Positions 1-11,094 of a stretch of DNA of 44,761 nucleotides are shown here, piece after piece. A model generated the notes under the pieces. That model ran no database searches. It was not told the origin of the DNA and saw nothing but the letters and a program-made list of their open reading frames with translations. Within the stretch, counting starts at the first letter, position 1. Each line of letters starts with the position of its first letter. The stretch lies in the NCBI GenBank assembly GCA_001642005.1, contig LWCA01000172.1:1-44761 (forward strand), read 5' to 3'. The stretch comes from Intoshia linei (taxonomy: Eukaryota > Orthonectida > Rhopaluridae). The position numbers were made by a program, and so were the translations under genes.

Positions 1-231
1 TGAAATTATCAAGGTGCCTAAGACTTATGTCGTCAATATTTTTAATATCGCAAAACACAACCGTATTAAAATGTATCTTTTTATAGGTAGTTTATGACAT
101 CAGCATAGTTATATATTGGTGAGATTATTCTTCAATTAGTCTGATATTTAATTTCACGTTCGCCTTATTAATTTTATAGTGGTTTTTAATGAGAATGTGT
201 AGGATGCCTAAGACTTATGTCGCGCACTGTA
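1..231 (+). repeat. Terminal repeat of a Tc1-like element (copy 1, IR/DR type)
   Basis: The segment carries the motif cctaagacttatgtcg twice in the same direction, at about 17-32 and 207-222, and ends in gcgcactgta. A diverged copy with the same two motifs and the same end lies at 35437-35672. Two direct repeats about 190 bp apart inside one long terminal repeat is the IR/DR layout of Tc1-like transposons, and CACTG followed by TA is a typical outer end. The rest of the element would lie to the left, outside the window. No transposase is visible here. Confidence 0.6.
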
Positions 232-1293
232 GATCTGACACTGATTAGGTCCTCTTGTTGACGGTATTGCATCACCAAAATTAACATTAATAACTTGATT
301 AATCAAAACTGGTACAATTTCCTTTTTTATTCAAAAGATTGTTCCTTTACTCGTTACATACATTAAACACAATTTTCGTTGATAACTTTTTATTTTAAGG
401 GAATTTAATTTAGCTATTTATATTTTGTGTCATAATTTAATTTTTGTAAAAAAATAAAGTGCTCAAAACGAGGTTGGAATGTCGGTATAGTATAAGTATA
501 ACGAGGAAGTATAACGAGGAAGTATAACATACACATAATAATTTAACCTTAAATTTAATAAAATTGTACAAATATATCGTAAAAAATACACTAAAATAAA
601 TAAAGTATACCACGCAGTTGGTGGCTGTGGGTTTTTATTGCAGTCTGGGTAAAATCTTATATTATAAAATTTGTAGAGCGAATTTTCAGTTTTAAATGAA
701 TTTTTTTAATACCATGAGCTAGTTCGTGAGCTATTATATAGTATTGAAAACGATAAATTGAATCATTAGATCAGTGATTCTCAAACTTTTTTTCGGTGGT
801 GCACCTTAAAGAATAATACACTGTTCTGAAAAAATTTCGATACCTTTGTTTTTTTTAATTTTGGAACATGACATAGTTCATCCAATTACAAATTTAAATA
901 TCGTGATCAAATCTAATAAAACATAAATCTAATATTTTTTCGTAGAACAATTTTAAAATTACTGCATTAAAGTGAAATCTACCACTTTTTATATTTTAAA
1001 AATTGAAGATAAATAAATAATAATAATTATAATATCGTCAACAATTGTAGCCCGAGGGCATTTTAAAATATATTATAATGATACAAATCAAATTAATTAA
1101 ATCAATGAGATTAAAAAATGTAAAATTTGTCAATACATGAATATTTCCGGTAATGAATACCATATTCCGTAGATATTTTATAATTAAATACTTTTATAGA
1201 AAACAGTAACGTAATAAAATTACAGTAATGCCCTGTTCTCGCGCCAACAAATCCCACCTTGAAAGTCCTAATAAATAATAATAAAAACCAAAT
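232..1293. other. Intergenic, AT-rich, no gene seen
   Basis: I see no coding exon here. At about 772-810 there is an end resembling a hAT-type terminal repeat (agtgattctcaaac followed by a gtggtgcac block), similar to the repeats at 10355, 11004 and 22926. The remainder is AT-rich DNA with short A/T runs. Confidence 0.5.
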
Positions 1294-1498
1294 TTAACGA
1301 AAAATACCGACAGATTCACCGAGTGCATCAGGCATATCAGCACTATCAGAAACTAAAAATAAAACTATGATAATGATACATTTAATCAGTACGAACTTTC
1401 CCTTTATGTGGATCATCTGAATATGGCATTTTTCGTTCAGAGTACCGTTGAAAACTACACGTAAACTTTTTTATCTTTGATAAAACGTTCCTAGACAT
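1294..1498 (-). CDS. Small 54-residue protein, unrecognised, possibly mitochondrial
   Basis: Two exons on the minus strand, 1498-1393 and 1352-1294, join in phase (1 nt + 2 nt) across a 40-nt intron with a C|gtactg donor and a ttttag acceptor. The predicted protein starts MSRNVLSKIKKF and ends ALGESVGIFR. The first 25 residues are basic, with Arg, Lys, Ser and aromatic residues and no acidic residue before about position 22, which would suit a mitochondrial presequence (inference). The second half is acidic and Pro/Asp-rich (SDSADMPDALGE). I do not recognise the family. The gene lies head to head with CHAF1A, whose likely 5' leader exon ends with the strong donor aaag|gtgagt at about 1746. 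It could be a chance reading, but clean splice sites and higher sequence complexity than the surroundings favour a real gene. Confidence 0.45.
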
Positions 1499-1901
1499 TG
1501 TGCTATATTGTTAATAAGATAAACAATTTTAATTAAAAAAACAATGACTTTGACAGCTAGTCTAAACTACACCAATATAATGGTCTTTATTTACAATGCA
1601 CTATGGTTATTGTTTTTAAGTGGTTAACTTTAATTTCATCCGTCAACATCACAATTGCTCCATTTACAAAAATATTGTTGTGATTTTTGAAAAAATTTGT
1701 ACTTTACACGTAATTCTATTTATTCATTTGAACATTTGATTAAAGGTGAGTTTATAACAAGCACAACCTTAGGTTTAATTAATATTGGTCATTACATGTG
1801 TATTATGTCTTTTTTTACGTTTATACTTTTTAATGTCTAATATTCAAATTTAATTTATTTTATGTTGAAAAACTTTGTATATTTATTTTACAATTTTTAG
1901 A

Positions 1902-4900
1902 ATGAAACGATCAAGAGAAAATGATAAAGCAGCAAAGGCTGAAGCCAAGCTATTGAAACATGCTAAAAAAATCGCAGAAAATAAGTAAATTTACTTTTTG
2001 TATTTCATTATTCTTTTGTTATCTAATTTTGGTGGTGCCATAAATTATAAACAAATTGTTAATGCTAGTCGTTAACGAAAGTGATGAGGTTAACTTGTTT
2101 TCATGATATTAACTTTGTGTATTTTAAATTGTTGTAATAATGAACGAGTTTTTCATATGAGGAGACTTATTTGTTTATAATTTATATTTTTCATCAAATT
2201 TCATAATCATGGATCAAGTGCAACAAAACTTACACTAACATAACTTACAACTTGTTGACTATTACTAATTCTATTACGACATTAAATTAGAAAGCGTAGA
2301 CGATATCACATCTAATTTTTGAGTAACATTTGGACATTAATTAACCATATAATATACGAAATACTGTTTTAGGCTTACTTAGAATTACGTACCGTTAAAA
2401 TACTTTCAATTACCTTTAACTGAGTTTAAAAATTTTTAAGTGTTGTACTTTTTAACGTAAGCATGCATCCCGTTTGAGTTCCATCTGCTGTGTTGTATTA
2501 TGGATGGATTTATTTTAATTGTCATGTGGTATAAGAAACTTTTAATTTCGTCAGGTAAAACTAATCTAATCTTTATTTATATCTATTTTTGTGTGAAGAT
2601 TCTATTGTAAATTTGTCATTTCCTTCTTTATATCTTGATGGTTAGGTAGTGCTTTCCACAGATGTGTCGTAGGTTAATTTTAGATGTCTCGCGAACTTTC
2701 AAAAATGTACGTCTCTTTATTTGTTTGTCAGTCGGTTACCATTTATTTAAGAAAGTAACAGGCGTAGAGTTTTCAGAATACCAATTTCTAATACAGATTA
2801 TCGAATGTGTGGTTTTGTTGCAAATTTCTTTTTCAGAGTTATTGCCTTTGAGTCCTTCAAGGTCAAAAACCCCAATTATTCTTTTTTAAAAATCAACCAC
2901 CCTAGAATTTAAAAAAATATACACTCTGAGTGCAGATTTTGAAATCATGAACATTATCATAAATTTCAAAAACTTGTATATCTTTGCGGCCAAAACCACA
3001 AATTACCCTTTTAAATTAAGATTAAAAATGAAAAAAGTTCTAGAATTTTAATGAAAATACATTCCGGGTAGTTTTTTTATATTAAACATTAACATAAATA
3101 ACAACTTCAAAAAAATTGCATTTTAACGATCAAAAGCTCAGATTACTCTTTTTATTTTTAAAATTAAAATTATTTCTAGAATTAAAAAAAATTACACCTT
3201 AAATAACAAAGTGATACCCTCACGGTTAAAAAAGCACTTTGTTTTATATTTTTTTTATTTGATAAATCTTTTAACAAAAAATCTTTAATTACAGTTATTG
3301 AAGACTTACTAATAGTTCTAGAATTTAAACAAAAGTTAAAATATATATTCTGAATTTTTTTAATTTTAATTTGCCCTACAATTTTCGTTTGACTGTGCGT
3401 AATATTGACTTTACGCGGTCATGTCTTAGATATTTATAATATACAGTATTTTTTAATCTGTCTTACATTTTATTTTGTTATTGTTGTCTTTATTTTAATA
3501 TGTATATTAGGGTGTCAATTTTAGTAGTTTTTTATGTGCAGAAACGGTTTAAGTCGCTTATGACAGTTTTAAGGTTAAACTGAAAAAAAGGATAACTAAA
3601 ATATAACTTTATTTATTGAAATGTTATGATGAGATCCTGTAAATATGTTTGCTTGTTTACTTGGCATCTTTTGTCACACCTCTAATGTGTATGACGAAGT
3701 ATTTATTATGTAAGATAACTTTTGGGTATTATCACAGTATTTCTATAACTTATTACATTGCAGTACACAATCAAGATATTCTTACCCTTTTTGAAGCGTT
3801 TTCAAATATTTATAAATGTTCTAGAAAAATCGCCCATCCGCGCGATTTGCTAACCCTTTTACAAAACATTATGGTATACCATAGTATTTTGAAAAATGTA
3901 TACATTTATATTATTTTGTCATTTTTTTATGAATTTGTAGCGACAGTGAATCTGCTTTTCGAAACGCTGTTGTGTACAATTATCTTACTTTTTTTTAAAA
4001 TTGAAGTGGACTTCACTACTTAGATTTAATATACATGTCAAATTTGTACATCTGTTTAATTTCAAATAAATTAATTGATTTAATGATTTGTTTAATAGAA
4101 GTGGTATCATGCTGTTTCGTACATATCATTGTCATATTTGTAGGTTCAAGCTGTGAAACGATCATTAATGTATGTCCATTTAAAACAGTACGGTTCTTCT
4201 ATAATTATAATTATAATGGTTGTCGAAAACATTTGTCACGTTGCGGGTGAAATATTTATTTGAAAATCATACCAATAGTTAAAAAAATATTATTATGACA
4301 CTAAATCAATAATTTAAAAAATTTTAATACCCTAACCGTAAGTTTTTAAAAGTGCAAACAAAAATTTTAATCCCTTTGATGATATTTATTTATGAATATA
4401 TTAAAAATATTAAAATAAACATATATTTTGAAACTGTCGCAGATTTGTCATGACTCATGACTGTATTATGATGTGAAATAAGAGGCTTAGACTTGAGGTC
4501 AGCCACTCCAGCGTGGCTCCTGGAAAATTTTAAATTTACAGTAAAATAAATTTTTATTAATCTATATGAAAATCATTTTTCACTGGAATGCGTAGATTTC
4601 TTGGGTTGAAATTTTGTATTTATATCAACTGGAATAGGCTGTATCAAAATAATCTGTTGTGTTTAATTGTAGGACCGTTAATTACTTCAAATTTTTTGTT
4701 TTAATAAAATATTTTCGAAATAAAAATGAAATTAAAGTGCTTTTTTTGGACTTTGAAGGCGTTACTTGGTCAGATTGAAATTTTTACTGGATAGGTTCAG
4801 CTGTAATTTTTTTTTAAAAAAGAGCAATTTGGGTTTTGGTCATGAAAATTCACTTTTTTGAGGTTTCCATTTATTGTAATGCTTATGATTTAAAAACTAC

Positions 4901-7900
4901 GCCTTAATTAGTGGGTTTGACCATGAATGTATGCGTTTCTGAGGCTAAGATTTACAACAATTTTAATAATTTATAACGCGTTCCAGACTGTATATTTTAT
5001 TAAATTTTTAGGCTGATTGTTTATATACAAAAGGGGAAATTGGGTTTTTAACCCTGAATGGCTCAAATTCAAAAACTGAAAAATAGATATAAACACGCTT
5101 TAGGAAAAACTGTGTCAGAAATGGGGTTTTTAAATAAAATTTCTCACACACAGACATCATTTTTATATAAGTAAAGGATTAATATAAATTGTCTATAAAT
5201 TTTAATAATAAATCTATACTTTCATAGAAATTCCATGATATTTTACCGACAATGTTTGGAGAGGTGAGTAATACTTTAATAAAAGAAATCTTGGTTTCTT
5301 ATGAATTTAGTAGGATCGGTTGACCTACACTATCGTTAATATCAGGGGTTTCAGACTCAATTTGCTTGGCGGGCCAAACGTAAAAAAAATTATGTTAAAA
5401 CTAACAGATTTAATTCATAAAATGAAATATGAAACAATAAAAATGGAATAAGTAAAAATAATGTTAAAATTTTAATAATGAATAAATAAATCATGAAAAA
5501 TATATGAAAAAATTGTAAAATAAGAAATATGTGTAAAAAATAAAAATTTATATTATAACACGGGCCGCAAATGTTTCAAGGGCCGCATAATTGACACCCC
5601 TGGTTAATATCAAACTTTGATTATTAATGCAGATACAATATTATACAATACTTTGAGCAGCAATACTGTTTTTGTAAATTTGTACTTGGATGAATTCATT
5701 CATTTAAAATAATCTTCTATTTTGTTCTATTAATGTTTGTTTTTCTATCAAAAATTTATTAGGGCGTGACATAAAAATGGTTGAGAGTGTCTGCTCTAGG
5801 TCACTTATTTACAGTTTAGAGTAGAACTAATAATTTATAAAAAAAATCCATGTCTTGTTATCTAAAAGACTAAAAGGCCTAAGATTTTAATACTTGTTTC
5901 GAATATTAAATTTTAAGATTTATGTTAATTTTGTAAACTATTTATACCGATTACTTGAAACCTATTATAAAATAAATTATAATTTTAGAATCAAAATACA
6001 AAATAAATTGGAAAAGCAAAAACTCAGAGACCAAACTAAAGAAGAAATTGAAGCGTACATATTAAATGATTCATATAACAATAATTTAGAAAAAAAACTG
6101 AAAAGTTATTGTTACTAGAAATTAAAAGAAAAGAAAAAGAACTAATTCAACAGTAATATTAAATTTATCAAATTTTAAACCAGTGGTAGACAAAATTTTT
6201 CGTCGTGGATCCTCATTTTCAATAAAATATTAAATCTCATTGATTATCAAAATAATTTAGAAACGTTAAATACAATTTAATATATCCGAAATGAATAACT
6301 GCTTTAAACTAAAAAATTTAGACAAAAAGACGAAATACTGATGGAAAAACAAAAAAAAGAAATGATAAAGGTAATTGGCTTCCCTACTTGTATACTAATT
6401 AAAAATTAGCAACGCTGCTTAGAGAAAGAAAAGAATATTATGAAATCATTTTTCTCCAAAAGTGTAAAGAGACTTAGTACAGCAAATCATATTGATGTAT
6501 TAAATTTAAGGTTGACTGACTTACAAACTATTTAGAAAAACCACTTTTGTTTGCGTGAATTTCCAACTAAAAATAATGTGAAAATTGCCCCTATATTCAG
6601 AAAAGAATTTAATGCCAAAAATAAACAAAATTTTGATCAATTATTCTCAAGCCAGGTAAATTGAAATTTATTAAAATTGAAAAATGTAAAAAAAATCTAG
6701 AACACTAAAATCGACATTAAAAATATAAGAAAAACTAATTATCAATCTACTTATACCAGGTTTAATAAAAAATGTTTAATCTAATTTTATCTTAGCTCTC
6801 CTAAAAAATGTATTACTGTTATCGATGAAAATTCACAAGCTTATATTGAAAAATTAGTACCAAAAAAATTTAAATATTTAAAATTTTATGAGAATCGGAA
6901 ACCTCCGTTTTATAAACAATTTAATATTATTACTAACATGGTCAGTGGATGTCGTCCGTTTGGATTTTATAGTGCAAGTTTTTTAGATTAATTAAATATT
7001 ACTAATAATAAATTATAATTTATTTTTTATTTAGGGATTTGATTATACTATCGACAGTGACGATGAATGGGAAGATGAACCTGGCGATGACTGCAATTCT
7101 GGGGTATGATTTTTTTTAATTGATTTAATTTTATTTTTAGGATGAATCTGATAAATCATTCCTAGGTAATTCACAGGACGAGGATGGTTTTATTGTACCT
7201 CACGGATATTTGTCAGATGATGAAAAAAAAGGAGTTATTGACTATAACGAAGAACGACCATTTGTAATTATTTTTTTAATGACCAATATATCTGTTTAGA
7301 AAAATGTCGGTCAAGGCATAAAATGGAACGATGGAATTGAAGAAAATTTCCCCGTTCGAGATCCCAATTACCATGGAGTTGTTTTGGACAATTCTTGTAA
7401 AAGTTTGTTGCACTTTAAGGTTTGGATTGATTTTTAATATTGTTAATTTTTTATATAATAGATGCGAGTATTGACGAAGAATAAAATTATGTGCAGTTTA
7501 GAACAGCCAGTAAATCAGAAAAAGAACTCTAATGTAACTAAACCTCCCGTTCTCGTGGAATTTTCTCAAATTGGTAATTTATTTATCAAACTTATCTAAT
7601 ATAAAAATGTAGATTTTACCCTTTTTCAAAATATGAAACATATCATTTTGATTGTCTTAATTTTAATTTAATTTAGTTATAAAAGAACTAGTCAATATTA
7701 TTCACGGCAATGCTGGACCATTAAATAAAATGATACAAGATTTTATTTATCATTGTTCCACTCAAATTGGAAAACACTGTGGAATGGAAAGCGATGATTA
7801 CATGTGCGCTTCAAAAACATCAAAACGTCAATTAGAATACAAAATAAAATCCATTGCCTCTTATGATCGCAGTTTGCATGCCTGGATAATGAAACCACAC

Positions 7901-8170
7901 GCGGTTGATAAATACAAACTCAAAGTGAAAGAAATAACTTTTACTCCAAAAATCAAAGACCGATTTGAAAGATTGTCTGTCATACCGTCTCTAGAAAATG
8001 CTATGGGTGGGGATACCGATGATTCTTTTGGTGAACCACTTACAGTAATTACGTCTTCCTACACCGACATTAACCGAAAAACGATTCCTCAACCCAACTT
8101 TAATTGGATTCAAAATAATAACGTTTCAGAATATAAACATAGAGATTTGGATATTGATTATTCAGACTAA
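1902..8170 (+). CDS. CHAF1A: Chromatin assembly factor 1 large subunit (CAF-1 p150/p180)
   Basis: CAF-1 deposits new H3-H4 onto replicated or repaired DNA in the nucleus through its large subunit. Exons by phase: 1902-1984, 5989-6054, 6090-6152, 6322-6370, 6410-6496, 6536-6655, 6701-6759, 6796-about 6940, 7035-7103, then exons from about 7141, 7301 and 7462 and the last from about 7678 to 8170; about 530 residues. The N-terminal 120 residues are Lys/Glu-rich, like the KER helix. Next comes the block LKFYENRKPPFYK, then the acidic ED region with DSDDEWEDEPGDD and GFIVPHGYLSDDE, the hallmark of the family. The C-terminal part (HGNAGPLNKMIQDF) matches the family's winged-helix end. The N terminus is far shorter than in vertebrate p150, so the PCNA- and HP1-binding parts may be missing or unrecognised. 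The intron after 6940 is uncertain: RPFG...SASFLD just downstream also looks coding. Intron 1 (1985-5988) is 4 kb of repeats. Confidence 0.85.
2690..3400. repeat. Dispersed AT-rich repeat family, copy in CHAF1A intron 1
   Basis: Begins with the recurring tctttatttgtttgtcag and atttaagaaagtaa blocks, then runs through units of about 150 bp that contain ctagaattt, aacattatcataaat and variants of ggccaaaaccacaaattac. The same blocks occur at about 4580-5160, 14077-14230, 21138-21654, 24000-24310, 27880-28300, 30750-31450, 34380-34640 and 40960-41283. No coding capacity is seen. Confidence 0.55.
4580..5160. repeat. Dispersed AT-rich repeat family, second copy in CHAF1A intron 1
   Basis: Opposite orientation to the copy at 2690-3400. 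It contains ttgaaattttgtatttatat, tatcaactggaataggct, ggttttggtcatgaaaatt and a cacacacagaca end. It matches blocks at about 27880-28300 and, in reverse, 31230-31440. Non-coding. Confidence 0.5.
5343..5602. mobile_element. hAT-type MITE with perfect 8-bp target duplication
   Basis: The element starts caggggtttca and ends tgacacccctg, imperfect inverted repeats, with further cgggcc / gggccg complementarity inside. It is flanked on both sides by GTTAATAT (5335-5342 and 5603-5610), a perfect 8-bp duplication as made by hAT transposases. At 260 bp it has no transposase gene, so it is non-autonomous. It sits in CHAF1A intron 1. A related but longer sequence lies at about 23093-23705. Confidence 0.85.
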
Positions 8171-8207
8171 TTTAAATTATATTGTACCCTTTCCTTAAAT
8201 GTAAATT

Positions 8208-9104
8208 TTAATTTTGTGGTTTTATTAAAAACCATTCACTTATATTGTTGAAATTTTTTCGCATATTTAGAAAGTTGTGATATTCTTTTGTAAAATTGCT
8301 TTGATGTTGTTTTATAGTTTCAATATTTTCTTGAATGCTCATTTCACGAGATAGTTCTGTCAATGTATAGTTTTTGCTTTCATATGTTTCCATATAGTTT
8401 GTTATGCAGGGTATCATCTAATTTAAATGGTTAGTGTTGTTAAATTCGTACATCTTTTTCGTAGAAATTGACGATAAGTTTAACTTTGATCCCGATTTCA
8501 GATTCTATGGAAGGGAATTTTTGTTTATTGATGGTCATCTATAGAATGTAGTGTATTTAAATGTATCAATTTTTTCTACCTTTACATTTTCGTCTTGTCG
8601 TGTAACAAATTTTAAAAATTGCATATACGTATGCTCAATAGTTACGGAACCAGACACTTGGTGTATGATTCTCATGTTGCTTATTAGTCCTTTTAAACAC
8701 ACTAAACTATATTTTAAAGAATTGGTCAGTTGAATCAAGATTTTATCACATTTGGCAATTGTATCTTGCTCCTAATTTCAAAATTTTTAATTATAATTAT
8801 TGAAATTTACTTTCGGATTATCGGATTTTTTCAAATATTTGATGTAATATACACTAGGAGATTCTTTAGGTTTAGTTAAAAAGTCAAATGCGTCCAATGT
8901 ATCCTTATACCGTTTTGTTAATAATAATTGTATATATCTATCCAGTAATTTAAAACAATAATTTCCATCTTTTTTTGACGAAACAAAGGCACTATTATAA
9001 ATGTAACGTGTATCATTGTTTATGTAATTTATTTACCATATATCAAATCCAGCCTTCTTGGCAAATGAACGAACTAGATTTTGAGAATTTTCTATAAAAT
9101 TCAT
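8208..9104 (-). CDS. Unrecognised helical protein, about 245 residues
   Basis: Five minus-strand exons join in phase across introns of about 38-45 nt: start ATG at 9104, then a long second exon (about 9002-8823), a third to about 8576, a fourth of 29 codons and the last ending at 8208. A stop codon lies directly before the ATG. The protein begins MNFIENSQNLVRSF, continues KLLDRYIQLLLTKRY, and ends EWFLIKPQN. It is rich in Lys, Ile, Asn and Leu, looks mainly helical, and shows no signal peptide, membrane span or catalytic motif I know. Composition and size would suit a subunit of a multiprotein assembly, but that is a guess. The stop codons of this gene and CHAF1A are only 37 bp apart on opposite strands, so their mRNA tails very likely overlap. 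Confidence 0.6.
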
Positions 9105-10354
9105 TTAACAATTCAGTACGAGCCAGGTTTATGGAATTTCATTTTTCCAAAAATGTATGTTTCGTATGAGAAGAAGACTTTAATTATAATTTTTTTCTTT
9201 TTTTAAGTGGGATAATTTAGATTAGTAAAACTTTTATTAAATTATAATACAGAAAAATAAATGTGAACTTAAGCTTAATTAGAACTGCATATTGCAGTGT
9301 TTATGAAAATCTAACTGCATCAGCGAAAATTCTTGGTTAAATTATCTTTATTTATAAATTTTTGTTGATTTTAAGAATCAATAAAGAAGGCCCAATAAAA
9401 AATTTTTTAAAGGTCCTCAGTGATAAATGACCTGAGAATTTCTAGTTGTATAATGAATATTAATTTACTTTTTTCATTTTTCAGTGGATCAAATGTATCG
9501 TACATCATCTAATTATTATTAACTATTATGTATTAAAATCCTGCTCGGACGAGGTAAGCCGAGTTAAACGTTAGATTCAATTATTTATTTTATTGTTGAG
9601 TCTTTAATCAAAAATTAATTAGGATTTTAAAAGTTCTCTATCGTGTTTACAGTGTCTAGTTGTTAATATTCCGAAAATTCAAAGCACAGAATTACGCTTA
9701 AGACTCTTAAAAAAGATACGAGGTTAAAAGATAGAGGACGAATTTAAAAATGAACTGAAGACAAACAAAATTGTATATACGCCCGTGCAGGAAATTTTTT
9801 TAAATACCCTAGTTTCAAAGTTTGAATTCAGGTCAACTTTTGTTATCAAAAGTATTGTACATTTTTTAACACCATAATAATCTATTCCTTGATATAGCGA
9901 CTGATTTGAATCTGATTTTATATTCTCTGATTCAATCTCTTTATTTCCGATATATTCCTTTAAATTGCTACGAGATTCTTCCAAATTGTACAAACTATCA
10001 GCACTTACGCAAACTAAATTAAACATATGACATATATTGTATAAATCAGGGATTGGTACTATAATTGGCTCATTATAATCATTTAATACTGAATTTTTAG
10101 ATCGTTCCGGGTTTTATTTTGTTGAATATACTAGAAACGTTTTTCTTCAGTTAAAATTGAAATCTATCATGTGTAAATTTTCAAAAATGGGCCTATATAA
10201 TTTTTTGATATTGAAAAGAGGCCCACGAGATGCAAAAAGTTGCTGATCCCTGGTAAAAATAGAACGAAAAATGCAGTTTTATTAAGCCTAAAAGGTTAAA
10301 ACCTAACTGCATTGTTTCTTTTAGGGTTGGTAAAAGTGGGTTTTTCCCTTAAAG

Positions 10355-10445
10355 CAGTGGTTCTTAACCGGGGGTGCATAATCAATTTTTAGGGGTGCAC
10401 AGAGCTATTTTCAATTTTTTTAATTACATTAATAAAATAATTAGT
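10355..10445. repeat. hAT-like terminal fragment, copy A
   Basis: Begins cagtggttcttaaccgg, the classic hAT-type end, then ggtgcataatcaattttt and gtgcacagagctatttt, ending in aaaataattagt. A near-identical direct copy lies at 11004-11094. The assembly's only ambiguous base (10446) follows directly at the end of this copy. Confidence 0.65.
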
Positions 10446-11003
10446 NCATTTATCAATATTCATTACATTTGCATAATATTTTGGTACACTTAGTATTTCT
10501 ATTATTTAGATTATAGTTAATTATTTTAATTTAATTGTTTATATTATTATTTTTTTTATTTTTACTACCTGCGCAGACTGTTTAAGTACAATTTCCAAAA
10601 AAATCAAAAAATTTACTTAACTTTTTATTATGTTTTTACTATTTTTTAATATCTGCATAACAAATTGCTACAGTGTGTATAATATACATAATAATATATA
10701 CACTGTATATATATAAAATATATGTATGTTTTTCAAATTCCGTTAACACTGATTCCGTTAATGCATATGCAGTTCTCGAGTCTTAAAGGTGTTATTGATA
10801 CAAAATTGATATTCTTTACTCATCGAAAGCAGATACTGAATATATATCATCTAATTGATTGATTCACCAAAAAAATTTTTTAGTAATTTGTATTAAAATT
10901 GTGTGTATGGATAACCTGAGTTTAACTTTTATACATGCTAGAAAAAGTAATAGTTAATCGTACTACAAACTATGATACTATTGAAAGGTTAGAGACCTTA
11001 TAA

Positions 11004-11094
11004 TACAATGGTTCTTAACCGGGGTGCATAATCAATTTTTGGGGTGCACAGAGCTATTTTCAATTTTTTTAATTACATTAATAAAATAATTAGT
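11004..11094. repeat. hAT-like terminal fragment, copy B
   Basis: Direct copy of 10355-10445, with only small indels in the gggg and ttttt runs. Flanking sequence differs on both sides. No matching inverted end or target duplication was found, so the complete element is not defined. Confidence 0.6.

Noticed and set aside
3649-4023. 124-codon open stretch on the plus strand with hydrophobic segments
   Set aside because: It lacks an ATG at its start, lies in a repeat-rich intron and shows no family motif; open stretches of this length are expected occasionally in tens of kb of such DNA.
9153-9522. Possible tiny spliced gene ending MYRTSSNYY
   Set aside because: Two different frames of the same exon give equally plausible readings (the other continues across a gtaagc donor at 9559), so neither can be supported.
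9724-10109. Minus-strand open stretch with IIVPIPDLYNICH and NLEESRSNLKEY
   Set aside because: It looks somewhat protein-like, but no splice partner, no supported start and a stop just upstream; kept only as a note in the intergenic entry.
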